This document shows positions 27,969 to 35,455 of a stretch of 64,000 nt of DNA, piece by piece. This DNA comes from Ottowia beijingensis (GTDB taxonomy: Bacteria > Pseudomonadota > Gammaproteobacteria > Burkholderiales > Burkholderiaceae_C), in the NCBI RefSeq assembly GCF_013423955.1, contig NZ_JACCKX010000001.1:2170001-2234000 (forward strand), given 5' to 3'. The notes under the pieces are model-generated. The model searched no databases. It had not been told where the DNA came from and worked only from the letters and a program-made list of their open reading frames with translations. The first letter of the stretch is position 1. Each line of letters starts with the position of its first letter. The translations under genes were made by a program, and so were the position numbers.

Positions 27969-28901
27969 ATGCCTTCACGCCCGCTCGACCCGGCCGACCT
28001 GCTGCACTTCGCCGCCGTGGCCGATGCCGGCAGCTTTCAGGCCGCGGCCGACCGGCTGCACATCGACCGCTCGGTGCTGTCGCGCTGCGTGGCCGCGCTG
28101 GAGGCGCAACTCGGCGTGCAACTCTTGCACCGCAGCACGCGCTCGCTCTCGCTCACCGAGGCCGGCGCCGCCATCGCCGCACGCGCGCGCGATCTGGGCG
28201 CGCTGGTGGGCGAGGTGCGCCGCATCGCTGACGACGCACAGGACCAGCCGCGCGGCCTGCTGCGCATCACGGCCGCCACGCACTTCGGCAGCCGCGTGGT
28301 GCAGCCGGCCGTGGCGCGCTACCAGGCGCTGCACCCGCAGGTGGCGGTGGAGCTGCGGCTGGACAACCGCCGCACCGACCTGGCGGCCGAGGGGTTCGAC
28401 CTGGCCATCCGCATCGGCGAGCTGCCCGATTCGTCGCTCATCGCGCGCAAGCTGTGCGACAACCCGCTGCGCCTGGCCGCCGCACCCGCCTTCGTCGCGC
28501 GCCACGGCCGCATCGACAGCCTGGCCGCGCTGCTGCGCCTGCCCGCCGTGAGCTACCGCGCCGACGGCCTGCAGCACGAGACGCTGAACTGGATCGACGC
28601 CACCGGCCGCGAGCGCAGCGAACCGATGCCGGCCGTCGCGTTCTGGAGCAACAACGGCGAGGCCCTGCTGGCCGCCGTGCTGGCCGGCAGCGGCTGGGGT
28701 GTGATGCCGGCCTTTCTGGCCCATGCCGACCTGCAAGCCGGGCGCCTGGTGCCGCTGCTGCCCGATGTGCGCCTGCCGCCCCTCGGCATGGTCTACGCGG
28801 TGTATGGCGAGCGCCGCCTGCCGCTGCGCACGCGGCTGTTTCTGGACCGGCTGCAGGACAGCATCGGCGCGCCGCCGGTGTGGGCGCGCGAAGGACCGTA
28901 A
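27969..28901 (+). CDS. LysR-type transcriptional regulator
   Basis: An intact regulator of 310 aa. The winged helix is at residues 7-65 (DLLHFAAVADAGSFQAAADRL, LSRCVAALEAQLGVQLLHRS, SLSLTEAG), followed by the effector domain (GLLRITAATHFGSRVVQPAV, FDLAIRIGELPDSSLIARKL). It resembles the group that controls divergent oxidoreductases. The 122-bp divergent spacer with the quinone reductase gene is the likely operator. Confidence 0.93.
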   Translation: MPSRPLDPADLLHFAAVADAGSFQAAADRLHIDRSVLSRCVAALEAQLGVQLLHRSTRSLSLTEAGAAIAARARDLGALVGEVRRIADDAQDQPRGLLRITAATHFGSRVVQPAVARYQALHPQVAVELRLDNRRTDLAAEGFDLAIRIGELPDSSLIARKLCDNPLRLAAAPAFVARHGRIDSLAALLRLPAVSYRADGLQHETLNWIDATGRERSEPMPAVAFWSNNGEALLAAVLAGSGWGVMPAFLAHADLQAGRLVPLLPDVRLPPLGMVYAVYGERRLPLRTRLFLDRLQDSIGAPPVWAREGP

Positions 28902-28906
28902 AGTAA

Positions 28907-28968
28907 ATTGCTATCAAATAGAGATCTGTTCGCGCTTGTCTATCAAGCGCTGGCGCTTATTTTGATGC
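28907..28968 (-). repeat. ATAGCTGC element copy 5
   Basis: AATTGCTATCAAATAGAG, then TATCAAGCGCTGGCGCTTAT; a full copy between LysR and MaoC genes. It supplies the MaoC stop codon. Confidence 0.75.
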
Positions 28969-29451
28969 CGAATCGGCAGGCGCCGGCGTCCGCCGCCTGA
29001 ACATGCCATAACCGTCCATCATCAGGACCTGCTCGCCGTGCTGGTTGAACATCTCCCACAGCGTTCGCGTCAGGCCGACGTCGGGGCGCGATTTCATGGG
29101 GCGCGATTCGAGGATGGTTTGCTTGAGCGTCAGCGTGTCGCCGGGGTACACCGGCGTCAGCCAGCTCACCTTCTCCAGCCCCGGCGAGCCCAGGCTGCTC
29201 GACTCGTGCAGAAAGCCGCGCACCATCAGCCCCATCGCCATCGCGCAGGTGTGCCAGCCGCTGGCACTGAGCTTGCCGAACATGGACTTGGCGGCCGCCG
29301 CTTCGTCCAGGTGGAAAGGCTGAGGGTCGTACTTGCTGGCAAAGGCGATCACCTCGTCGCGGTCAACGGTGGTGCTGCCGATGTCGAGCGTGGTGCCCAC
29401 GGGCAGGTCTTCCCAGAAGTACTTGATGTGTTGTTGCGGGTGGTCGGACAT
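28957..29451 (-). CDS. MaoC-like acyl dehydratase
   Basis: A single-hotdog protein of 164 aa of the MaoC/R-specific enoyl-CoA hydratase group. The catalytic region is YDPQPFHLDEAAAAKSMFG (Asp and His) with SGWHTCAMAMGL, then SPGLEKVSWLTPVYPGDTL and a conserved MMDGYGMFRRR. The last residues and stop codon are in an ATAGCTGC element. It lies alone; the substrate chain length is unknown. Confidence 0.88.
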   Translation of the reverse strand: MSDHPQQHIKYFWEDLPVGTTLDIGSTTVDRDEVIAFASKYDPQPFHLDEAAAAKSMFGKLSASGWHTCAMAMGLMVRGFLHESSSLGSPGLEKVSWLTPVYPGDTLTLKQTILESRPMKSRPDVGLTRTLWEMFNQHGEQVLMMDGYGMFRRRTPAPADSASK

Positions 29452-29529
29452 GGTGCTGTCGGTGATTCGGGATGAAAACTCTTTTTGCTATGGTAGCTGC
29501 GCACCAGTTCTACCCAAGGAGTGTCCGTC

Positions 29530-30657
29530 ATGCATGCGACCCACCCATCCAGTCCCCTGCGCTTGGCCGCGCTGAGCGCCATGATGGCCGTGATTGGTCT
29601 GACCGCCTGTGGGGGCGGCGACGATGATCCCGCACCGTCTCCGCCCGCGCCGGCCCCGACACCTGCGCCGACCCCATCGCCAGCCCCCGCGGCCAACATC
29701 GTGCCGACCAGCATCACTTTGTTGGCCGGTGGCGGTCTGGGAAGCGCGGGCGATTGCGGTGACGCAAATGGCGTCGCCGATCAAGCCCGGTTGGGACAGG
29801 CGATGGACATGGCGGTGGCGCCCGATGGCACGGTTCACATGCTGGAGAAAGTGTGTGACGGCAGCGGGCTGACCCGTGTGCGCAGCGTCAGTCCGACCGG
29901 CCAGGTCACCACGCCGGCGGTGGCTTCGCGCGAGCCGGTCGTGCCGGGCGGCCCGCTGGTGTCTTTTCGCAATGGTCGCAGCTTGGCCGTGGGCGACGAT
30001 GGAACGGTTTACTTGAGCGATGGAAATGAATCCTTCTTGCTTTTTCCGAGCTATCACCAACAGGGGCCGGCTACAGGCATATGGACGATCACGCCGACAG
30101 GTGCGCAGCCTTTCGCCGGTCTGCGCACCTGGTCGCTGCAACCGGCCGACGGTACCGGCCTGCAGGCTCAGTTCCTCAGTGTCGGACGCCTGGTCTTCGG
30201 TCAGGGTGCCCTGTTCGTGCACGACTATCCGGACGTGATTCGCCGGGTGACACGCGATGCGCAGGTCACCACCGTCACGACCACCCTTCAAATGCCGTCA
30301 AGCATCACCGCCGATAACGCGGGTGTGGTCTATTACAACAATGGCGCGGGCATGTGGCAGCGGCTTGACGGCACGGGCGGCATTCCCATCCCCAGCAGTG
30401 GCGAGGGAACTTCGGCGTCGACGATTTCTTCCGACGGCGCGGTCTATGCCACGGTGCGCAGCAGGACTCGCATGTATATGGACATGTATCGTTACGCCCC
30501 CGACGGAAGCGTCGCGAGGATCGCCAGCCAGCTCCCGGGCCAGCCGCCCACTTGGGACACTGTCCCGACGGTCGATCCGCAGATGCTTGACCTCGACCGG
30601 GCAGGCAATCTGTACTTGCTCCACGGTTACAAGCTTTGGCGCATTGCGTTCAAATGA
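29530..30657 (+). CDS. Lipoprotein with NHL-like beta-propeller repeats
   Basis: A lipoprotein of 375 aa. The signal is LAALSAMMAVIGLTAC and the lipid-bearing Cys is followed by GGGDDD and a Pro/Ala linker (PAPAPTPAPTPSPAP). The body has repeats of the type MAVAPDGTVHMLE, LAVGDDGTVYLSDGN, ITADNAGVVYYNN, ISSDGAVYATV and LDRAGNLYLLHG, consistent with a six-bladed NHL/SMP propeller. AAGGAG sits 9 bases before ATG 29530. It probably faces the periplasm or the cell surface; ligand unknown. Confidence 0.8.
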   Translation: MHATHPSSPLRLAALSAMMAVIGLTACGGGDDDPAPSPPAPAPTPAPTPSPAPAANIVPTSITLLAGGGLGSAGDCGDANGVADQARLGQAMDMAVAPDGTVHMLEKVCDGSGLTRVRSVSPTGQVTTPAVASREPVVPGGPLVSFRNGRSLAVGDDGTVYLSDGNESFLLFPSYHQQGPATGIWTITPTGAQPFAGLRTWSLQPADGTGLQAQFLSVGRLVFGQGALFVHDYPDVIRRVTRDAQVTTVTTTLQMPSSITADNAGVVYYNNGAGMWQRLDGTGGIPIPSSGEGTSASTISSDGAVYATVRSRTRMYMDMYRYAPDGSVARIASQLPGQPPTWDTVPTVDPQMLDLDRAGNLYLLHGYKLWRIAFK

Positions 30658-30707
30658 GATCAGCCGGATGGCGTGAGAGGTTGACGGCTTGCTGGGGCGC
30701 TTGACGG

Positions 30708-31460
30708 TCAACGGGCTCCAGAAACGTCGATCAAGGACATGGTGGTGTAGCTTGCCGCATCCGACAGCAGCCAGACGATCAACTGCGCGACTTCGTCCGC
30801 CGTGCCGCCGCGGCCCATGGGCACGCCGGCTTTCAGTTCTTCGACGCGGTTCGGCCGGCCGCCGGACGCATGAATCTCCGTGTCGATCAGGCCCGGCCGC
30901 ACGGCGTTGACGCGGATGCCCTGCGGCGCCACTTCTTTCGCCAGCCCGATGGTGAAGGCGTCGATGGCGGCCTTGGCCGCCGCGTAATCGACGTATTCAT
31001 TGGGTGAGCCCAGCCGCGCCGCCGCGCTGGAAAGGTTGACGATGCTGCCGCCCGCGCCGCCGTGCGCCGTGCCCATGCGCCGCACTGCCTCGCGCGCGCA
31101 AATCATCGAGCCGATGACGTTGATGTCGAACATGCGGCGCCAGCGCGCCACGCTTTGCTCGGCCACCGGTTGCGCCCGATCCACCACGCCGGCGTTGTTG
31201 ACCAGGCCCGTGAGGCGCCCCAGCTTTGAATCGACGTGCGCGAACATCTTGAGCACCTGGGCTTCGTCGGCCACGTCGGCCTGCACGCTGATGGCCGTGC
31301 CGCCGCCGGCGCGAATGGCGCGCACCACCTCGTCGGCGGCGAGCGAATTGGCGGCGTAGTTCACCGCCACCGCCCAACCGCCCTGCGCCGCCAGCCGCGC
31401 GGTGGCGGCGCCAATGCCCCGGCCGCCGCCGGTGACCAGCAAAACCTTGTCTGTCGCCAC
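30708..31460 (-). CDS. Short-chain dehydrogenase/reductase
   Basis: An intact 250-aa SDR oxidoreductase. The nucleotide site is TGGGRGIGAATARLA, then NNAGVV, the catalytic Ser in IVNLSSAAARLG and the Tyr/Lys pair in YVDYAAAKAA, with RPGLIDTEIH after it. GTG 31460 is chosen as the start, with CAGGAGA just before it. It is divergent from the isomerase gene across 53 bp. Confidence 0.9.
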   Translation of the reverse strand: MATDKVLLVTGGGRGIGAATARLAAQGGWAVAVNYAANSLAADEVVRAIRAGGGTAISVQADVADEAQVLKMFAHVDSKLGRLTGLVNNAGVVDRAQPVAEQSVARWRRMFDINVIGSMICAREAVRRMGTAHGGAGGSIVNLSSAAARLGSPNEYVDYAAAKAAIDAFTIGLAKEVAPQGIRVNAVRPGLIDTEIHASGGRPNRVEELKAGVPMGRGGTADEVAQLIVWLLSDAASYTTMSLIDVSGAR

Positions 31461-31513
31461 GCCGCATCTCCTGTAAAAATCACGCTCGAAGATCATTATT
31501 TCAGGAGACTTGC

Positions 31514-32116
31514 ATGAGCCGCACCGTGCTGTATTACTTTGCGCCGCAAAGCCCGTGGAGCTATCTTGGTCATGCGCGCCTGGTCGATTTGCTGGCGCGC
31601 AGCCGGCGCGAGGTGGCGGTGCTGCCGGTCGACTACGGGCGCATCTTTCCGCAATCGGGCGGGCTGCCGCTGGCCAAGCGCGCGCCGCAGCGGCAGGCCT
31701 ACCGGCTGGTCGAGCTGAAGCGCTTTGCCGAGCACCTGGGGCTGGCGCTGAATCCGCAGCCGCGCTACTTTCCGGTCGACGCCACGCCATCGGCGCGCCT
31801 GATCACCGCCGTGGCGCAGCAAGACGGCATGGCCGCCGCGATGGCGCTGGCCGGCGCCGTGCTGGCCGCCTGCTGGCGCGAAGAGCGCGACATTGCCAGC
31901 GATGCCACGCTGGCCGAACTGCTCGAAGAATGCGATCTGCCTGCAGAACGCCTGGCCGAGTCGCGCGGCGCCGACACACAGGCGCGCTACGATGCCCACA
32001 CCCAGGCCGCCATGGACGCTGGCGTGTTCGGCGCGCCGACCTACGTGATCGACGGCGAGCTGTTCTGGGGGCAGGACCGGCTGGATTTTGTCGCCCGCAA
32101 GTTGGGCATTGTTTGA
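31514..32116 (+). CDS. 2-hydroxychromene-2-carboxylate isomerase family protein
   Basis: A DsbA-fold protein of 200 aa resembling 2-hydroxychromene-2-carboxylate isomerase, a glutathione-dependent enzyme of naphthalene breakdown. The start YYFAPQSPWSYLGHARL has Ser at the position of the thioredoxin-type cysteines, as in the isomerase. The end GVFGAPTYVIDGELFWGQDRLDFV carries the cis-Pro loop. No other naphthalene genes are present, so the real substrate is unknown. AGGAG is 8 bases before the ATG. Confidence 0.85.
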   Translation: MSRTVLYYFAPQSPWSYLGHARLVDLLARSRREVAVLPVDYGRIFPQSGGLPLAKRAPQRQAYRLVELKRFAEHLGLALNPQPRYFPVDATPSARLITAVAQQDGMAAAMALAGAVLAACWREERDIASDATLAELLEECDLPAERLAESRGADTQARYDAHTQAAMDAGVFGAPTYVIDGELFWGQDRLDFVARKLGIV

Positions 32117-32117
32117 G

Positions 32118-32260
32118 CGATCGATGACCGCGCTCTGGCGAGCGCATGACCTCGGCCTGCGGCCTTCGATGACGCGTCCTCTGGACGCATGACAAAAGTC
32201 ATGCTGCCCGAAGTGCACCGTCATCTAGCGCAAGCAAGGTCATGGCGCGCCGCGCCGATC
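32118..32260. repeat. GTCATCGAAGCGCAG-like element copy 2
   Basis: A run of small inverted units around CGATGACCGCGCTCTGG, CGATGACGCGTCCTCTGGAC and GCATGACAAAAGTCATGC. It is related in style to the element at 11318. Confidence 0.45.
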
Positions 32261-32265
32261 ATTGT

Positions 32266-32315
32266 TCATTTTGGGTGCTGGCGCTTGCCAGACAAGCGCA
32301 GATAGCTATTTAATC
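32266..32315 (-). repeat. ATAGCTGC element copy 6
   Basis: TGGGTGCTGGCGCTTGCCAG, then AAGCGCAGATAGCTATTTAA, just upstream of the dienelactone hydrolase ribosome binding site. Confidence 0.7.
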
Positions 32316-32329
32316 AGGAGCAAATCACC

Positions 32330-33017
32330 ATGGGCCAATTCATCGACCTCACCGCCGCCGACGGCCAGAAAATCCCCGCCTACGTGGCCGAACCGGCCGG
32401 CCAGCCCAAGGGCGCCGTCGTGGTGCTGCAGGAGATTTTCGGCGTCAACGCCCACATCCGCGAAGTGGCCGACGGCTACGCCAAGGACGGCTACCTGGCC
32501 GTGGCGCCCAGCACCTTCCAGCGGGTCAAGCCCGGCGTGGATCTGGGCTACACCGACGCCGACATGCAAGAAGGCTTTGGCTACAAGAACGCCGTCGAGG
32601 CGCTGCCCGCGCCCGGCGTGATGCAGGACATCCAGGCCGCCATCGACTACGCCGCGCAAAAAGCGGCGGCAAGGTCGGCATCGTCGGCTACTGCTGGGGC
32701 GGGCTGCTGACCTGGCGCGCGGCGGCCATGCTGAACGGCCTGTCGGCCGCCGTGCCTTACTACGGCGGCGGCATGACGCAGCCGGCCGAGATTGCGCGCC
32801 AGCCCAAGGTGCCCGTGCTGGCGCACCTGTCCGACCGCGACCAGTGGGTGCCGCTGGACGGCGTGGAAGCGTTCAAAAGGCGCACCCCGAGGTCGAGGTG
32901 CACCTGTACCCGGCCAACCACGGCTTCAACTGCGACCACCGGGCGGCGTGGGACGCCGAATCGGCCAAGCTGGCACGCGAGCGCACGCTGGCCTTCTTTG
33001 CCAAGCACCTGGGCTGA
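32330..33017 (+). CDS. Dienelactone hydrolase family protein (two frameshifts)
   Basis: A cytoplasmic alpha/beta hydrolase of about 229 aa. The nucleophile is the Cys of GIVGYCWGG (the dienelactone hydrolase signature), the Asp is in HLSDRDQWVP and the His in PANHGFNCDHR. Single bases are missing near 32666 (AAQK|SGGKVGIVG) and 32880 (AFK|KAHPEVEVHL), both in A runs. AGGAG precedes the ATG. It may act in chlorocatechol-type lactone hydrolysis or on unrelated esters. Confidence 0.88.
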
Positions 33018-33045
33018 GCTGGCGGGCAGGGCGCCGCAGGGCTGG

Positions 33046-33111
33046 CGCTATCGATCATCTAGCTGCTGGCGCACATCGGGCGGGCGCTGGCGGCGCTTTT
33101 CAGCATCTAGC
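33046..33111 (+). repeat. ATAGCTGC element copy 7
   Basis: GCGCTATCGATCATCTAGCTG, GCACATCGGGCGGGCGCTGG and TTTTCAGCATCTAG; a full but diverged copy. Confidence 0.6.
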
Positions 33112-33265
33112 CGCGCTGCCGCGCCGAGTGGCGCCCGCTGCGGTATGGCGCGGCGCCGATGCGCCGCCACGCCCTAAAACGCCCAGCGCAGAACGCTGGA
33201 CAAGCTGACGACGCGCCCACCGCGCGGGCGCGTCGCTGCGCCTTCGCACAGCGCTCCTGCATCCC

Positions 33266-33354
33266 GATTGTTTCGAAATCGGAAATGGTTCATTCACTTT
33301 TAGGTGGTTTTTAACTGGCTCGCCGACGCAAACTACATCCCATCGGACGCGCTG
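33266..33354 (+). promoter_or_regulatory. Copied promoter module A with TTTC-N7-GAAA box
   Basis: A LysR-type box TTTCGAAATCGGAAA at 33271-33285 is followed by ATGGTTCATTCAC, GGTGGTTTTTAAC and CAAACTACATCCCATCGGAC. The same series occurs upstream of the second paralogue at 34812-34901. A possible -35 TTTAAC and -10 TACATC stand 18 bp apart. Confidence 0.7.
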
Positions 33355-33438
33355 ACAGATCAGCCACCCGACACAGCCCCGGCGGCAACGCCGGATTTGA
33401 AAGTCGATTCGAGACCATTTCATTTCAGGAGAAAAATC

Positions 33439-33744
33439 ATGAACAAGTTCACCGCCACCTTCGCTTCCATCACTGCCACCCTGCTGCTGGCCGGCAACGC
33501 CATGGCCCAGATGCCCGCCGCCGGCGAAGGCCCGTTCGTCGAGCATCAGGACTACGCCGCCAAGCGCGTGCAGAAAACCGAAGTGACGCGCGCCCCGGTG
33601 TCGATCAAGCAAGTGGCCGTTGGCGAAATGAATGGCATCGCCAAGCAAACCAACGACGTCAACAGCCCCAGCCGCGCCGAAGTGCGCCAGGAAACGCGTG
33701 ACGCCATCGCCGCCGGCCACGGCCCGGCCACCGGCGCGCTCTGA
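33439..33744 (+). CDS. Small secreted protein, paralogue A
   Basis: A protein of 101 aa with signal peptide ATFASITATLLLAGNAMAQ and a short mature part. It shares MPAAGEGPF, VSI-K-QVAVGEM-G, ND and P-SRAEVRQETRDAIAAGHGPA with paralogue B at 34986. The last part looks like the TRAEVR motif of DUF4148-type periplasmic proteins. AGGAG is 8 bases before the ATG. It is probably regulated by the LysR protein encoded between the two copies. Function unknown. Confidence 0.8.
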   Translation: MNKFTATFASITATLLLAGNAMAQMPAAGEGPFVEHQDYAAKRVQKTEVTRAPVSIKQVAVGEMNGIAKQTNDVNSPSRAEVRQETRDAIAAGHGPATGAL

Positions 33745-33782
33745 TCGTCGCCTGATCCCCGGTTCCTCATCCCCTAGACAAG

Positions 33783-33809
33783 AACGGCCAGCATCAGCTG
33801 GCCGTTTTG
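33783..33809 (+). terminator. Rho-independent terminator after paralogue A
   Basis: A perfect 10-bp stem AACGGCCAGC / GCTGGCCGTT with loop ATCA, followed by TTGT. Confidence 0.8.
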
Positions 33810-33834
33810 TCTGGCCTGCATCCTGAATGCTTCG

Positions 33835-33889
33835 AAAAACGTAGCTGCCCGCGCTTGCCAGTCAAGCGCCGGCGGCTTCTTCGATGCAT
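33835..33889 (-). repeat. ATAGCTGC element copy 8
   Basis: ACGTAGCTGCCCGCGCTTGCC, then AAGCGCCGGCGGCTTCTTCG, next to the LysR stop codon. Confidence 0.65.
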
Positions 33890-33894
33890 GAAAC

Positions 33895-34806
33895 TCAATA
33901 CGTCGTCGTACGGAACACGCTGCCCGGCCGCGCCATCTCGCTTTCCATGAAGGCCAGCAGCGCCGTCAGCGCGGCGCTGTTGTGGCGCCGCTGCGTGTAC
34001 ACCGCGTAGATCCACAAGTCTTGCGGAATGAAGGGCTCCAGCGCGCCCACCAGCTCGCCGGCGTCGATCTGGCGCTGCACCAGCGGCCGCGCGACATAGA
34101 TCACCCCAGGTCCATCGCCGCCAGCGCAGGCAGCGGCGCCACGTCGTTGACGTCGACATAGGGCTGCAGCGCCAGCTCCAGCGTCTTGCCACGCTCGTTG
34201 AACTGCCAGCGCGTCGGCTCGCCGCCGTGGTTGGCGTTGAGGATGCGGTGCGCCGCCAGCTCGCGCGGGTTCTGCGGCACGCCGTGCGTGTGCCAATAGG
34301 CGGGCGAGGCGACCACCACGCGCTCCAGCTGCGCCAGCCGCCGCACGATCACGTTCTGGTCCGGAATCGGGCCCACGCGGATCGCCAGGTCGACGCCTTC
34401 TTCGACCAGATCAAGCGTGCGGCTGGTGAGCCGCAGGTTGAGCGACACCTCGGGGTACAGCGTCAGGTACTGGCCGAGCAGGGTCGACAGGCCGGTGTGC
34501 GCCAGGGCGTGCGGCGCCGTCACCGTCAGGCGCCCGCTGGGGCGGGTGGCGCGCTCCTGCAGTTCGCTGGCGGTCATCTGCACCAGCTCCAGCACCGGGC
34601 CGCTGCGGTCGTACAGCAGCTGGCCGGCGTCCGTCAGCGACACCTTGCGCGTGGTGCGGTGGAACAGCCGCACGCCGAAGCGCGCCTCCAGCTGCGCCAC
34701 GTACTTGCTCACGTTCGCGGGCGACATGTCCAGCGCGCGCGCCGCCGCCGAAGCTGTTGCGGCGCGCCACTTCGCGGAAGGTCTGGATGAGATCAAGGGA
34801 GTCCAT
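33895..34806 (-). CDS. LysR-type regulator between twin secreted proteins (two frameshifts)
   Basis: A regulator of about 303 aa. The winged helix is MDSLDLIQTFREVARRNSF|AAARALDMSPANVSKYVAQL, then FGVRLFHRTTRKVSLTDAG, with an effector domain (GRLTVTAPHALAHTGLSTLL, VDLAIRVGPIPDQNVIVRRL). There is a shift near 34752 (one base too many or two too few) and a missing G near 34109 (AMDLG|VIYVARPL). Its start codon is 11 bp from the TTTC-N7-GAAA box of module B, so it is likely to control itself and the divergent paralogue B. Confidence 0.88.
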
Positions 34807-34811
34807 GGGCT

Positions 34812-34901
34812 GATTATTTCCTGAACGGAAATAGTCCATTCACGCCGGGGTGGTTTTTCAACGGCCCTCAAGCCCGAAACTACATCCCATCGGACGCGCT
34901 G
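34812..34901 (+). promoter_or_regulatory. Copied promoter module B with TTTC-N7-GAAA box
   Basis: Box TTTCCTGAACGGAAA at 34817-34831, then ATAGTCCATTCAC, GGTGGTTTTTCAAC and GAAACTACATCCCATCGGAC. It sits in the divergent spacer between the LysR gene and paralogue B. The match to module A extends over about 90 bp. Confidence 0.75.
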
Positions 34902-34985
34902 CACCGCAGCCACCGACCCCAACCCCGGCGGCCACGCCGGTTTTCAGCAAGTTCAGGGACCCTGCCGTCCCACAGGAGAAACACC

Positions 34986-35288
34986 ATGACAAAGATCGCC
35001 GCCACCATCGCTTCCACCGCCGCCGCCCTGCTGTTTGCAGGCAACGCCTTCGCCCAGATGCCCGCTGCGGGCGAGGGCCCGTTCTTCCAGAACGAAGCCC
35101 GCATCGCCGCCACCAGCGACAGCCCGAGCCGCGCGAAGGTGTCGATCCAGCAAGTGGCTTCCGGCGAAATGAGCGGCGTGGTCGCCGCCACCAACGACGC
35201 CAGCCAGCCGACGCGCGCCGAAGTGCGCCAGCAGACCCGCGAAGCCATCGCCAAAGGCCAGCGCCCGGCGATCGGCGAGCGCAGCTGA
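34986..35288 (+). CDS. Small secreted protein, paralogue B
   Basis: A protein of 100 aa with signal peptide ASTAAALLFAGNAFAQ and a mature part that starts MPAAGEGPF, as in paralogue A. It also carries VSIQQVASGEMSG, TND and PTRAEVRQQTREAIAKGQRPA. A strong ribosome site (AGGAG) and its own terminator make it a one-gene unit. Function unknown; both paralogues are probably periplasmic. Confidence 0.8.
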   Translation: MTKIAATIASTAAALLFAGNAFAQMPAAGEGPFFQNEARIAATSDSPSRAKVSIQQVASGEMSGVVAATNDASQPTRAEVRQQTREAIAKGQRPAIGERS

Positions 35289-35319
35289 TGGCGTTACCAC
35301 GGCACATGCTTGACTGAAA

Positions 35320-35346
35320 GGGGAGCGGAAAATCCGCTCCCTTTTG
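35320..35346 (+). terminator. Rho-independent terminator after paralogue B
   Basis: Stem GGGAGCGG / CCGCTCCC with loop AAAAT, followed by TTTT. Confidence 0.85.
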
Positions 35347-35455
35347 CCGTGGGCACTTATCCCGGCGATGTCCACAGCTACACTTCTCGCAGCGATCGGT
35401 GGCACTGCATCTGCGCGCATAAGCCGCCGTCTGTCCAGAGAGGGTGTGACCTGGG

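Noticed and set aside
31514-33017. An aromatic degradation operon (isomerase plus dienelactone hydrolase)
   Set aside because: The genes are separated by repeats, have own start signals, and no dioxygenase or other pathway gene is present.
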